Notes: generated from the sequence alone by a model not told the origin. A stretch of 64,000 bases of DNA from Arachnia propionica (GCF_037055325.1 NZ_CP146373.1:2108001-2172000), one strand, 5' to 3'. Shown: positions 18,898 through 27,975, counted from the stretch's first letter. Translations and numbers: made by a program.

Positions 18898-19941
18898 TTG
18901 AATCACACGGAAAAGGCCAGTACGCCAAAAAGGGCCATGGTCGAGGTCGATCCTTTCGACTTTCCCGGTGAGCAGTCGGACACAAACGACGTCATAGAGA
19001 TCTCCACGACGTCCCCGACGAGACGGCGTCGGCGCTTCGGGAGGGTCTCAATCGCCTCCGGTCTTGCCGGTTTGCTCGCAGTCGGGACCCTGTTCGGTTG
19101 GGCGTGGTACTCCCGCACATCGGGGAACGAGTCTGTCTCCGATCAAGTGGCCAGCGACGCCGCCGTTCCGGAGGCCGCCGCACAGGCCGTGGAACAGGGT
19201 TTTGGCAACTCCGGCGCTTCCTCCCGCTCCGGGGTGCGCGGCGACCTGGATTCAGCCGTCGCGGATGAGAACGCCAAGGAACACGATGCCTCTCTCAAGT
19301 CATCCCATGACGATGCTTTGGAGACCAGCGCGGATGAGACCGCGGCTGAACGCGAGCAGCTGATCGAGTCCGACCTCAAACTTGTTGCCGCGCAGGCGGA
19401 AAAGATCGAGGCTGAGAAGAAACAGGCCGAGGAACGTCTCAACGCGGCGCGCGAGTCGCTGAAGAAGGCCGGGGTCGACACATCTCAGATCTCCGCCGAA
19501 GATCTGGCAGCGGCCTCCGCCGGGGGCGGCTCCATGCCGCTCAAGGAGAACTACTCCATCGGCTCCACCTTCGGGCAAACCGGCGCCTGGGCCCGGTACC
19601 ACACGGGGCAGGACTTCCCGGCACCGGTGGGAACCCCCATCTACGCCGCCGCGTCCGGAATCGTGCTGAGTCCCACCGCTGCTTCCTGGGCGGGTAACAA
19701 CGTGGTGATCATGCACCTGAACGGTGGCATGACCCTGTACGCGCACCAATCGCAAGTTGTGGTGAAACCAGGGCAGGCGGTCAAGGCCGGCGATCTGATC
19801 GGGTACGTTGGCCAGACGGGTCGTTCTTTCGGACCTCACCTGCACTTCGAGTACTACCCGGCAGGTACCACCCCTGGTGACGTCTACAAGGCCACCGATC
19901 CCATGGAGTTCCTTCGCAGCCAAGGCGTCACCATCCGCTGA
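18898..19941 (+). CDS. membrane-anchored M23 (LytM-type) metallopeptidase
   Basis: Likely peptidoglycan endopeptidase, or regulator of one, acting outside the cell. The 347-aa product has a short cytoplasmic N-terminus, one membrane helix (about 49-67, ASGLAGLLAVGTLFGWAWY), a Glu/Lys/Ala-rich predicted coiled coil (about 125-200), and a C-terminal M23 domain with HTGQD (His235, Asp239) and HLHFEY (His314, His316) for zinc. All four catalytic positions are intact, so activity is likely. TTG 18898 has a GGAG about nine bases upstream. ATG 18937, preceded by AAAAAGGG, is an alternative, and an earlier TTG at 18862 is less likely. Confidence 0.85.
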   Translation: MNHTEKASTPKRAMVEVDPFDFPGEQSDTNDVIEISTTSPTRRRRRFGRVSIASGLAGLLAVGTLFGWAWYSRTSGNESVSDQVASDAAVPEAAAQAVEQGFGNSGASSRSGVRGDLDSAVADENAKEHDASLKSSHDDALETSADETAAEREQLIESDLKLVAAQAEKIEAEKKQAEERLNAARESLKKAGVDTSQISAEDLAAASAGGGSMPLKENYSIGSTFGQTGAWARYHTGQDFPAPVGTPIYAAASGIVLSPTAASWAGNNVVIMHLNGGMTLYAHQSQVVVKPGQAVKAGDLIGYVGQTGRSFGPHLHFEYYPAGTTPGDVYKATDPMEFLRSQGVTIR

Positions 19942-20008
19942 CGGTTCTGCGTTCTTTCTCGGTTCACGGGGTTCCGCGCATCAGCTCGGAACCCCGTTGT
20001 TCGATTCC

Positions 20009-22405
20009 CTACAGTTTCTCCATGGGCGCGTGACTGATGGCGAGACGTTTCTTCCCTGCCGACCCGAAATCCACGTCCACCTGTTGCTTCAGACCGGCCC
20101 CATGGACGGCCAGCACCGTTCCGAGCCCGAAAGCGGTGTGGGCTACACGGTCTCCGACCGCCAGGTCACTGACCGTCGGGCGTTTCCCGCCTCCGGTCCC
20201 GAAACTCATTGTTTCTCTGGTGCGTGACCTGCGCTCCGCGTTGCTGGCGGCCCACGTGGTCGGGGTCTCACCGAGACGACGCCAGTCCATCAGCCCTGCT
20301 GGGATCTCTTCCAGGAAACGGGAGGGTGGGTTGTAGCTCGGTTGCCCGAAGGTGACCCGCACTGTGGAACGAGACAGGTGCAACAGTGTGCGAGCCCGCG
20401 TGATGCCGACATAGGCCAGTCGGCGCTCCTCCTCCAGCTCGTCCTGCGATTCCATGGCGCACATGTGGGGGAACACGCCCTCCTCCATACCGGTGAGGAA
20501 CACGGTGTCGAACTCCAGGCCTTTCGCGGTGTGCAGGGTCATGAGGGTCACCACTCCCTGCCCCTGTTCCCCATCCGGAACCTGGTCGGAGTCCGCCACC
20601 AGTGCGATTCGCTCCAGGAAGGCAGGCAACGAGGCATCAGGTTCGGGCATTCCCGCTGCCAGCCCGGAGTCACTCTCCTCGTCGAGATCGACAGCAGTCG
20701 TAGCCGCCACAAACTCTGCCGCCACGTTCACCAGCTCCTCCAGGTTCTCCAGACGCGTCTCGTCCTGGGGATCGGTGGAATTCTGCAACTCTGCAAGGTA
20801 CCCGGAGTCACTGAGCACCGAGGTGAGGATCTCGTCGGCAGGATCGCCCTGGGCCATTTTCACGCGGTGCCGTTCGATCAGGTCCACGAAACCACGGATC
20901 TGTTTCATCGAACGGGTTGCAAGGCCTGGTGCATCCTCGCTGCGCGAAAGGGCCTCGAAGAAGCAGATGCGTTCCGCGCCGGCCAGCGACGAGATCGCCG
21001 CCACGGCCCGGTCACCAATGCCGCGTTTGGGAACGTTGAGAATTCGCCGCACCGACACGTCGTCGGCGGGGTTGGCGATAGCTCGAAGGTAGGCGATGGC
21101 GTCGCGGATCTCCCTGCGCTCGTAGAACCGCACCCCACCGACCACCCGGTAAGGCATCCCGACGCGGATAAAAACCTCCTCAAGCGCACGCGATTGGGCA
21201 TTGGTCCGGTAGAACACCGCGACATCGCCGTAGCGCGCACGGCCATCATCGACGAGCCGGTCGATCTCCCCCGCCACGAACTGTGCCTCATCGTGTTCGG
21301 TATCAGCCACCCAGCCGACGATCGGGGCGCCCTCCCCCAGGTCACTCCACAACGCCTTCTCCTGGCGCCCTCGGTTTCTGGCGATCACCGCGTTCGCGGC
21401 CTGCAGCACAGTGTTGGTGGAGCGGTAATTCTGGTCTAACACAATCGTCCTGGCACCCGAAAAATCATTCTCGAAATCGAGGATGTTGCGGATCGTGGCC
21501 CCCCGGAAGGCGTAGATGGACTGGTCCGAGTCGCCCACCACCATCAGCTCGGCCGGATCCACCGTCAAAGTTCCCGTGGCCGACGGGGTGGTGTGTCCAC
21601 AGAGTTCACGGATCAGCGCATACTGGGCGTGGTTGGTGTCCTGGTACTCGTCCACCAGCACGTGGCGAAACCTTCGGCGGTATTTCTCCCGGACCTCACG
21701 GAACGCCTGGAACAGGTGCACGGTGGTCATGATCAGGTCATCGAAGTCGAGGGCGTTGGCGGCCCGCAGCCGTTCCTGATAGTCCTCATAGACCTCGGCG
21801 TTGGTCTTCTCCACCGGGCTGGCGGCCTGTTCCTTCGCAGCCTCAAAATCCACCAGATCGTTCTTCCAACCGCTGATGGCGTTCATCACTGCGCGCACCG
21901 GAAATCGTTTCGGATCGAGTTGGTGGTCCCGCATCACCAAAGACAGCAGACGCTTGGAGTCGGTGTCGTCATAGATGGAGAAGGACTTGGTGATGCCGAA
22001 GCGGTCGATCTCGGAACGCAGGATACGCACGCAGGCCGAGTGGAAGGTCGAAACCCACATCAATGTGGCCCGATTGCCCACCAGCTCCGCCACCCGCTCT
22101 CGCATCTCGGCAGCTGCCTTGTTGGTGAAGGTGATGGCCAACACCGCACCGGGATGTACCCCCCGGACCCCCACCAGATGGGCGATCCGCCGGGTCAGCA
22201 CCCTTGTCTTGCCGGAACCTGCACCCGCCACGACCAGCACCGGGGAACCGGCGTGAATGACAGCCGCCCGCTGTTGCTCATTCAAACCCGCCAGCAGTTC
22301 TTTCTCATCAACAGCCCGCGCAGCCCCCCGCGGAGAAGGTGTGGCGACGGTCGCCTCGTCGGGCGCGAAAACGGCGGCAAGATCGGGGAAGAGGGAGTCA
22401 GACAT
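20009..22405 (-). CDS. pcrA: ATP-dependent DNA helicase PcrA/UvrD
   Basis: Superfamily 1A 3'-5' helicase for nucleotide excision repair and clearing of replication conflicts. The 798-aa product has the Q motif LNEQQRAAVIH, Walker A GAGSGKT (Lys66), the DEYQDTN Walker B/motif II, motif III GDSDQSIYAFRGA, and the C-terminal motifs including LMTLHTAKGLEFDTVF and VGITRA. The last 60 residues, after a disordered stretch, form the PcrA-type C-terminal domain (VGDRVAHTAFGLGTVLAV). I chose ATG 22405; the frame runs to 23002, but that part is the reverse of the cls gene. Its start is only 30 bp from the divergent cls start. Confidence 0.97.
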   Translation of the reverse strand: MSDSLFPDLAAVFAPDEATVATPSPRGAARAVDEKELLAGLNEQQRAAVIHAGSPVLVVAGAGSGKTRVLTRRIAHLVGVRGVHPGAVLAITFTNKAAAEMRERVAELVGNRATLMWVSTFHSACVRILRSEIDRFGITKSFSIYDDTDSKRLLSLVMRDHQLDPKRFPVRAVMNAISGWKNDLVDFEAAKEQAASPVEKTNAEVYEDYQERLRAANALDFDDLIMTTVHLFQAFREVREKYRRRFRHVLVDEYQDTNHAQYALIRELCGHTTPSATGTLTVDPAELMVVGDSDQSIYAFRGATIRNILDFENDFSGARTIVLDQNYRSTNTVLQAANAVIARNRGRQEKALWSDLGEGAPIVGWVADTEHDEAQFVAGEIDRLVDDGRARYGDVAVFYRTNAQSRALEEVFIRVGMPYRVVGGVRFYERREIRDAIAYLRAIANPADDVSVRRILNVPKRGIGDRAVAAISSLAGAERICFFEALSRSEDAPGLATRSMKQIRGFVDLIERHRVKMAQGDPADEILTSVLSDSGYLAELQNSTDPQDETRLENLEELVNVAAEFVAATTAVDLDEESDSGLAAGMPEPDASLPAFLERIALVADSDQVPDGEQGQGVVTLMTLHTAKGLEFDTVFLTGMEEGVFPHMCAMESQDELEEERRLAYVGITRARTLLHLSRSTVRVTFGQPSYNPPSRFLEEIPAGLMDWRRLGETPTTWAASNAERRSRTRETMSFGTGGGKRPTVSDLAVGDRVAHTAFGLGTVLAVHGAGLKQQVDVDFGSAGKKRLAISHAPMEKL

Positions 22406-22435
22406 CGTGTCATCACCGTAATAGGCTTGGCCGTC
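22406..22435. promoter_or_regulatory. 30-bp divergent start region shared by pcrA and cls
   Basis: Only 30 bases separate the two start codons. The central GTAATAGG reads as a TAATAG-like -10 toward cls and TATTAC toward pcrA, so the boxes lie face to face, about ten bases from each ATG. Any transcript would be leaderless or nearly so, and -35 contacts would fall inside the opposite gene. No Shine-Dalgarno sequence fits either ATG. Confidence 0.5.
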
Positions 22436-23668
22436 ATGAGGCGAGTCCTGAGATTCCTCCGTGTCGCGATTCCACGGATCAGTGCCGGCCTGCTGTTGGC
22501 GCAGATCGCCTTCATGATCGGTATCACCGGTCGAGAGTCGTTGCGAAAGAAGCACCGAAAGCTGCGACGTTTTCCTTACTCCCCTGCCACACCGGTGACC
22601 GTCGGTCAGGATGAAATCACCGTCTATACCTTCGGTGAAGAACTTTACCGGGACATGCTCGCCGCCATTGATGGCGCCCGGGATGTGGTGAACTTCGAAA
22701 CCTACATCTGGAAGTCCGACGAGGTGGGAGAGGCTTTCAAGGATGCGCTTGGCAGAGCAGCTGCCCGTGGCGTCAAAGTGAACGTCATCTGGGATGATTT
22801 CGCGAATCTTGTGGTGCCGCGTCGTTTCTTTACCATGCCTGAGGGGGTGCTCGCGCTCCGGCATCCGGCTTTCCCGAAACCCTGGTCGCCGAGAACATGG
22901 GGACGCGACCACCGCAAGCTGCTGATCGTCGACCACGAAAAAGGATTCATCGGCGGCTACAACATCGGCAAGCTGTACGCGCAGCAGTGGCGCGATACCC
23001 ACGTTCGCGTGATTGGCCCCGGGGCTGCTGAACTGGAGAACGCCTTCGTTGATTTCTGGAACCAGAACGCCAGCAGGCAGGGACTACCAACCCTCCCCAA
23101 CGATCAGCAGCGTCGCTGGAATTCTCCGTTGAAAGTGCACCGGAACGTCCCACGGATTCAGGTCTACCCGATCCGAAACATGTACCTCGAGGCCATCGAT
23201 CGCGCCACCGAACGCATCTGGTTGACCCACGCCTACCTCATCCCCGATGACGATCTGGTGGCCGCACTCCGGGACGCTGTGAAACGTGGGGTGGACGTCC
23301 GGATCATCGTTCCCGACCGTTCCAATCACGCCGTAGCGGACTGGCTGTCGCGGGGTTTCTACACCGACTTGTTGAACTCTGGCATCCGGTTGTTCCTCTA
23401 TCAGGGCGCGATGGTGCATTCGAAAACCGCGGTGATCGACGGCACGTGGTCCACCATCGGAACCGCGAACCTGGATCGCCTGAGCCTGTGGGGCAACTAC
23501 GAGGCGAACCTCGAGATCACCGACCGCGACGTGGCCACCCACATGGAACACATCTTCGCCGTAGACGAGGACAACACCGTGGAATTGACAGCTGACGCAT
23601 GGCACCGTCGCCCTTGGTGGAAGAAACTCGCAGAATCCCTGCTCAGTCCTTGGCGTCCGCTGTTCTGA
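22436..23668 (+). CDS. cls: cardiolipin synthase-like phospholipase D family protein
   Basis: Membrane-associated enzyme of 410 aa with an N-terminal hydrophobic segment (about 10-28) and two phospholipase D domains. Both HKD motifs are intact: HRKLLIVD with His159 followed by GFIGGYNIG, and HSKTAVID with His328 followed by TIGTANLD. This arrangement is that of bacterial cardiolipin synthases, which transfer phosphatidyl groups between phosphatidylglycerols; other phospholipid transferases or phosphodiesterases of the family remain possible. ATG 22436 is 30 bp from the divergent pcrA start; the frame continues back to 21593 only as the shadow of pcrA. Confidence 0.85.
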   Translation: MRRVLRFLRVAIPRISAGLLLAQIAFMIGITGRESLRKKHRKLRRFPYSPATPVTVGQDEITVYTFGEELYRDMLAAIDGARDVVNFETYIWKSDEVGEAFKDALGRAAARGVKVNVIWDDFANLVVPRRFFTMPEGVLALRHPAFPKPWSPRTWGRDHRKLLIVDHEKGFIGGYNIGKLYAQQWRDTHVRVIGPGAAELENAFVDFWNQNASRQGLPTLPNDQQRRWNSPLKVHRNVPRIQVYPIRNMYLEAIDRATERIWLTHAYLIPDDDLVAALRDAVKRGVDVRIIVPDRSNHAVADWLSRGFYTDLLNSGIRLFLYQGAMVHSKTAVIDGTWSTIGTANLDRLSLWGNYEANLEITDRDVATHMEHIFAVDEDNTVELTADAWHRRPWWKKLAESLLSPWRPLF

Positions 23669-23737
23669 ACGACACGCAGGGACGAACCGGGGGATCACCT
23701 GATGGTCTACGACGTTGCAACAAGGCATGCTTGACAC

Positions 23738-24001
23738 ATGCTCACTTTCATCGCATACATCATCATCGGTCTGATCGGCGGCACCATCGCCAAGGCGATC
23801 ATGCCCGGCGAGGAGGGCGGCGGCTGGGTGGCCACCACCGCTCTCGGCGCCTTCGGCGCACTGCTCGCCGGCTGGCTCGGTCAACTGATCTTCGATTCCT
23901 CCTACCACGGGATCTTCTCCATTCGCGGCCTGATCTTCTCCGTGGTTGGAGCCGTCATCATCCTGGCGGTACAGGGCTGGCTCAAGAAACGCAAGGCCTG
24001 A
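23738..24001 (+). CDS. GlsB/YeaQ/YmgE-family membrane protein
   Basis: An 87-aa protein with three hydrophobic segments, the first beginning at the N-terminus (IAYIIIGLIGGTIAKAIMPG), then a glycine-rich turn GEEGGGW, and a basic end (WLKKRKA). This is the pattern of the transglycosylase-associated/GlsB family, which is linked to envelope and general stress in several bacteria though its biochemistry is unsettled. A TTGACA immediately before the ATG looks like a -35 box but leaves no room for a transcript including this start. The gene is followed by a strong hairpin. Confidence 0.85.
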   Translation: MLTFIAYIIIGLIGGTIAKAIMPGEEGGGWVATTALGAFGALLAGWLGQLIFDSSYHGIFSIRGLIFSVVGAVIILAVQGWLKKRKA

Positions 24002-24007
24002 TATTAG

Positions 24008-24059
24008 GAGACGTGGTTCGCGGGAGCACCCTGAAGGGGGATCCCGCGAACCACGTCTC
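24008..24059. terminator. 18-bp perfect hairpin, bidirectional terminator
   Basis: Arms 24008-24025 and 24042-24059 are exactly complementary around a 16-base loop. It lies between the ends of the GlsB-type gene and the convergent response regulator gene, with about 6 and 20 bases to the respective stops. Confidence 0.85.
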
Positions 24060-24079
24060 GAAAGCCGCAGATTTCCGAT

Positions 24080-24745
24080 TCACACCAGATGCCGGTCCGT
24101 AGCCCACTTGGTGAGTTGATGCCGGTTGCTCAATTGGAGTTTCCGCAGCACTGACGACACGTGGGTTTCCACTGTCTTTATTGAGATGAACAGCTCCCGC
24201 GCCACCTCACGGTACGAATAGCCACGGGCAATCAGTTTCAGCACCTCACGTTCCCGAGAGCTGAGTCGGTCCAGTTCCTCATCAATGCTGGAGATGTCGA
24301 CGGCTCCGGAAAAGGCATCGAGCACGAATCCTGCCAGTCGCGGTGAGAACACCGCGTCCCCGGAAGCCACCCGCTGGATCCCCTCGACAAGTTCCTCCGA
24401 CGAGATCGACTTCGTCACGTATCCTCGTGCACCGGCCCGGATCACGCCGATCACATCCTCCGCGGCATCGGAGACCGACAGTGCCAAGAATTTCACTTCG
24501 GGCGCCTTCGCTGTGACCTGCTTGATCACCTCGGCTCCGCCGCCACCTGGCAGGTGAACGTCGAGCAGTACCACATCGGGTTTCGTCTCCAGGATCGAGG
24601 TGACCGACGACACCACGTCGTGTCCCTCTCCCACCACCTGGCACATTTTCCCGATCTCGTGGCGCACCCCGGCGCGAAACATGGCGTGATCATCCACGAG
24701 CACCACACGCAATTCTTCCAGCGGTTTGCTCTGCTCCTGGTTCAT
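24080..24745 (-). CDS. NarL/LuxR-type response regulator
   Basis: DNA-binding partner of the adjacent kinase. The 221-aa product has a receiver domain (about 12-130) with the acidic pair DD at 18-19 and the phosphorylated Asp62 in VVLLDVHLPGG, and a LuxR-type helix-turn-helix (about 155-215) with LSSREREVLKLIARGYSYREV split across 155-175 and VETHVSSVLRKL. Its ATG 24745 overlaps the kinase stop by four bases. The target genes are not visible, but the divergent PspC cluster 26-27.6 kb is the natural candidate. Confidence 0.93.
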   Translation of the reverse strand: MNQEQSKPLEELRVVLVDDHAMFRAGVRHEIGKMCQVVGEGHDVVSSVTSILETKPDVVLLDVHLPGGGGAEVIKQVTAKAPEVKFLALSVSDAAEDVIGVIRAGARGYVTKSISSEELVEGIQRVASGDAVFSPRLAGFVLDAFSGAVDISSIDEELDRLSSREREVLKLIARGYSYREVARELFISIKTVETHVSSVLRKLQLSNRHQLTKWATDRHLV

Positions 24746-25986
24746 CGAATCAGCTCCAACCTGACCTCGGTACCTTCGCCCGGCGCCGTTCGGATCCGGG
24801 CCGTCCCTCCATGACGCTCCATTCGCGCCCTGATTGATTCTTTCACGCCTTGGCGGTCCGGGCGGATCATCGCCTCATCAAATCCGCAGCCACGATCCCG
24901 GATGAACAGCTCAACCTTTTCAGGTTCGACCTCGGCGAATACGTCGACCCGGGAGGCGCCAGAATGTTTGGCAGCGTTCATGACGGCTTCCCGTGCGGCC
25001 TGCACCAGCGCCATGGATGCCTCATCGAGATCCATGTCGCTCACGCAAATCACCTCAACCGCGATCGGAAACCGCTCCTCGACATCGATGCGCAGCTGCT
25101 CCAGGGCGCCCTTGAGGGCCTGTGCCCGGGTCTCCTCCCCATAGAGCCAGGTGCGCAACTCCCGTTCTTGACGACGCGCCAGCGAGGCCACCCGGACAGG
25201 GTCATCGGCCTGGCGTTGGATCAAGGCCAAGGTCTGCAACACGGAGTCGTGCAGATGGGCGGCCATGTCGGTCCGTGCTTCGGCACGCAACCTCTCCCGA
25301 TCCGCGGTCCTGACCCGCGACCAGAGACGAAGCAGCCAGGGAGCCATGACGACGGCCACCCCCGCGAGAAGCGCGACGGCTGCAGCAACCACCGTCTGGA
25401 GGCCCTCCCAGCCGAACTGGGATGCGAGAAGCCAGCTGGTCCCAAAACCCACCAGAATCAATCCACCGACGAGCCGTGCGACGCTGGCAATCGTCCTGAC
25501 TCGCGATCCGGATCGCTTACCCAGGGAGCCTGTCTTCAAACCGCCCCCGTCAGCCTGAACCCAGATCAGGACCACGCCAACGCCCGCCAGCAGAAACGGC
25601 CAGAACAGGGACATCCCCCGACCAGTGTCGGTGTCTTCGCCAGGGATCATCCCCCACAACACCCCGGCTATCAGCGCCCCGGCGGAGAAGAGCATTCCTG
25701 CATCGATCCGCCGCTCGACCCGCTGCGGTCGCATACTGGCCCGGGTCGCCCCCGCGAGTCCGGGCGCCTCCTCACGCTCGCCCGCAGGCACCAGGGCCCA
25801 CAACACCCCGTACAGAAACATCCCCAAGCTGTTGAAGAACACCAACAGCACAAAAGCCACCCGGAACCAGAGCACGGGCAACCGCAGATGTGCAGCGATC
25901 CCACTCGCCACTCCGGCTATCGCCTTCTGGGAAAGGTCACGTTGCAGCTGTGGGGGATCGTTCGCGATGGATGGGTCGGAAGTCAT
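24742..25986 (-). CDS. PspC-domain sensor histidine kinase
   Basis: Membrane sensor kinase of 414 aa. An N-terminal PspC domain (about 18-75, KAIAGVASGIAAHLRLPVLW with the following membrane helix) is joined to further hydrophobic segments (about 95-200) and a cytoplasmic HisKA_3-type dimerisation domain, whose phosphoacceptor should be His246 in MAAHLHDSVLQTL. The ATPase domain follows, with NAAKHSGASRV (N box) and DRGCGFDE (G1 box). This fusion is typical of actinobacterial envelope-stress or LiaS-like kinases. It overlaps the regulator gene by four bases and is divergent from another PspC-protein operon across 91 bp. Confidence 0.92.
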   Translation of the reverse strand: MTSDPSIANDPPQLQRDLSQKAIAGVASGIAAHLRLPVLWFRVAFVLLVFFNSLGMFLYGVLWALVPAGEREEAPGLAGATRASMRPQRVERRIDAGMLFSAGALIAGVLWGMIPGEDTDTGRGMSLFWPFLLAGVGVVLIWVQADGGGLKTGSLGKRSGSRVRTIASVARLVGGLILVGFGTSWLLASQFGWEGLQTVVAAAVALLAGVAVVMAPWLLRLWSRVRTADRERLRAEARTDMAAHLHDSVLQTLALIQRQADDPVRVASLARRQERELRTWLYGEETRAQALKGALEQLRIDVEERFPIAVEVICVSDMDLDEASMALVQAAREAVMNAAKHSGASRVDVFAEVEPEKVELFIRDRGCGFDEAMIRPDRQGVKESIRARMERHGGTARIRTAPGEGTEVRLELIR

Positions 25987-26077
25987 GACCCTTCAAGGTT
26001 GACACGCCGGGAATCACCACGCCACCCCGCTCACCGGGTTTCGGGGCTCCTCAAGGACAACCTCAGGGGAAGTCCTG

Positions 26078-27205
26078 ATGGCCGCTCACCGCTTCAGGGG
26101 TAAGACTGGAGACATGAACGAACTGGTGGATCTGGGAGCGCTGCACCCACGGCTCGCTCATCTGGACCGCCCGGCCGGCGGTCTCACTCCCGGATTCTGC
26201 CGGGCCATCGGCTCTCGTTTCGGGATTGATCCGCTGCTGATACGCATCCTCTTCATCCTGACCTCCGCACTGAGCGGGGTGGGTGTTATCGCATACGGCT
26301 GGGGAGTCCTGCTCACCCCGCGCACTGGACGTCAGGCTTTCATCCATCGGCTGCTTCCCGCGTTCAGCACCTGGAGCCTCCGGACCCAATGGACCATCAT
26401 CGTCCTGAGCTCCACCCTGGTGGTGGCCGCGGTCTCACAGATGCTGTCCTCACTGTCCTCCGTGTTGTTGCTTCCGTTGCTAGCCCTGGTGCTGTATCGC
26501 CGCTGGCGGGAGCCCCGCAAGCACCCGGTTTCCCCTAGCATCCCCCTCTCCGATCGGGAGCAGCCCGCTGCCGAGGCTGATCCCCAGCTCCCCGTCGTGG
26601 ATCTCTACGCCCCCGAGACCCCTGAACCCCAGCCCCCCGAACGCGGACAGTGTTCCTGGCTCGGCGCGGGGCTGGTGCTGTTCGTCGGATACCTCACGGC
26701 CACTGGTGTCGTCGTGTTTGATCTGCTGGACAATCCCCTCCTGGGTTTCTCCATCGTCCTCGGAGTCGTCGGCGTCATGATCCTCGGCTGGGGGCTGCTG
26801 GTGCGCAGTCGTCGCCTCCCTGCAGCATTGCTGCTGCTCGCAGTCATGTTCGCCGCCACCACCGCTGCTTTTGCCACCGTCGAGGTGGAGGTGGCCGCGA
26901 ACTCTGTTGATGCCCGTTCCGACCAGGAGCGTTTCGACTATCAGTTCACGATGACCGATGAAGCAGTGGTGGATCTCCGGCACCTGCCCGCGGACAGCCC
27001 CGCGTTCGTTCATGTGCGAACCGCCATGAGCCAGGTTCGCATCATACTGCCGAGGCCACCGGCCCACCGCTACGTGCGAGCCTGGGCAATCGACGTGTCC
27101 TGGCCCGAGGGCACCGCTGCCCGGGAGCGCGATCCCGAGACCCGGGGAATCCAGTTGCTCATAGACGGGTACTTGTCCGACGTGAAAGTGGAGTATCCCT
27201 CATGA
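26078..27205 (+). CDS. PspC-domain membrane protein with LiaF-like C-terminus
   Basis: Membrane protein of 375 aa. A PspC domain (about 35-85, PAGGLTPGFCRAIGSRFGID) is followed by hydrophobic helices (about 90-145 and 195-270) and an extracytoplasmic beta-rich end (about 275-375) resembling the sensor region of LiaF/toastrack proteins. ATG 26078 has AGGGGA at good spacing; ATG 26114 (MNELVDLG) is closer to where family homology begins but has no usable ribosome site unless leaderless. It leads an operon with two overlapping small genes and lies divergent from the PspC-histidine kinase, so it may be the kinase's modulator. Confidence 0.75.
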   Translation: MAAHRFRGKTGDMNELVDLGALHPRLAHLDRPAGGLTPGFCRAIGSRFGIDPLLIRILFILTSALSGVGVIAYGWGVLLTPRTGRQAFIHRLLPAFSTWSLRTQWTIIVLSSTLVVAAVSQMLSSLSSVLLLPLLALVLYRRWREPRKHPVSPSIPLSDREQPAAEADPQLPVVDLYAPETPEPQPPERGQCSWLGAGLVLFVGYLTATGVVVFDLLDNPLLGFSIVLGVVGVMILGWGLLVRSRRLPAALLLLAVMFAATTAAFATVEVEVAANSVDARSDQERFDYQFTMTDEAVVDLRHLPADSPAFVHVRTAMSQVRIILPRPPAHRYVRAWAIDVSWPEGTAARERDPETRGIQLLIDGYLSDVKVEYPS

Positions 27206-27411
27206 AACGGCTGGATGTTCCGACCATGGTCACGGGAGTGATCGTCATCGGTTTCGCGGCAATCTCCGCCTGGGCCGCCCTCGGCCAAGGATTCTTCGTC
27301 CCCATGAAGATGTTGTTCGCCGGCGTGCTGCTGGTGGCGGGGTCGCTGGGGTTGATGATCATCCTCGGACGTTCCCCCAGAAACAGGAAAACCAACGAAA
27401 GGAAAAAATGA
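27202..27411 (+). CDS. small two-helix membrane protein in the PspC operon
   Basis: A 69-aa protein with two hydrophobic stretches (about 9-28, TGVIVIGFAAISAWAALGQG, and about 34-55) and a basic, polar tail ending in NERKK. It overlaps the preceding gene by four bases (ATGA) and the following one by four, so it is certainly part of the operon. It has no recognisable family; LiaI-like small membrane proteins occupy the same place in comparable operons. Confidence 0.75.
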   Translation: MKRLDVPTMVTGVIVIGFAAISAWAALGQGFFVPMKMLFAGVLLVAGSLGLMIILGRSPRNRKTNERKK

Positions 27412-27653
27412 TGACAGTAGTTCGTTCAGACTCTGACAAGTGGATCGCAGGCGTCGCCGGAGGCATCGCCGAAGCGACCGGCTACGAATCCAGGACCGTA
27501 CGTCTGGTGCTCGCTCTGCTCATGATGTGTGCCGGTTCCGGGCTCCTGATCTATTGCATTTTGTGGGCCATCATGCCACGTCCCACGGGTGGTTCCCTGG
27601 CCGAGGACGGGCTGCGGGAGATCAACAGGTGGCGCCAAGAACGTCGCCGCTGA
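27408..27653 (+). CDS. small PspC-domain protein
   Basis: An 81-aa stand-alone PspC domain: DKWIAGVAGGIAEATGYES at about 9-27, then a membrane helix (about 33-56), then a short cytoplasmic tail rich in Arg. PspC domains occur in phage-shock-type membrane stress regulators. The ATG overlaps the stop of the preceding gene, and GGAAAGG lies just upstream. It is the third PspC domain encoded within 3 kb. Confidence 0.85.
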   Translation: MMTVVRSDSDKWIAGVAGGIAEATGYESRTVRLVLALLMMCAGSGLLIYCILWAIMPRPTGGSLAEDGLREINRWRQERRR

Positions 27654-27975
27654 ACCCCCGGTTCCGAGCATCCCATCGGTCGGCACCTTGTCCGTGAAAC
27701 CAGCGGGGAGGCGTATTCCGACTTTCAGGGTCGCCGGGCCGGAGCCAGGGCCTTATCAGCGCTCTCATCTCGGGGAGTTCGTCAGCCGATCCCCATGAGA
27801 CGAAGACCTGCTCGATGCTCTGGAACCGACCCGGCTGCTCTTTATCGAGGAACCACGCCAAGAACTCCGAGGCGATCTCGATGGCGACACTCTGCACGCG
27901 ACTGCCTCCGCGCACCGCACCCTCCCAAAGTCCGCTGCCAACGCTCTGACCCCAGCCGTTGCCGGGCAAGAACCT
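27622..27975 (-). CDS. possible small unknown protein or gene remnant
   Basis: A minus-strand frame of about 115 codons with a TTG near 27969 after an in-frame stop at 27976-27978. The stretch encoding SVAIEIASEFLAWFLDKEQP and IEQVFVSWGSADELPEMRAL has strong G/C preference at third codon positions and alternating hydrophobic residues, as real genes have, whereas the ends do not. It overlaps the convergent PspC gene by about 30 bases. It may be a short hypothetical gene or a decayed fragment; I recognise no family. Confidence 0.3.
   Translation of the reverse strand, partial: RFLPGNGWGQSVGSGLWEGAVRGGSRVQSVAIEIASEFLAWFLDKEQPGRFQSIEQVFVSWGSADELPEMRALIRPWLRPGDPESRNTPPRWFHGQGADRWDARNRGFSGDVLGATC

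Noticed and set aside
23731..23736. TTGACA immediately before the GlsB/YeaQ start as a -35 box
   Set aside because: Transcription from it would start inside the gene and leave out the conserved N-terminus. Taken as chance.
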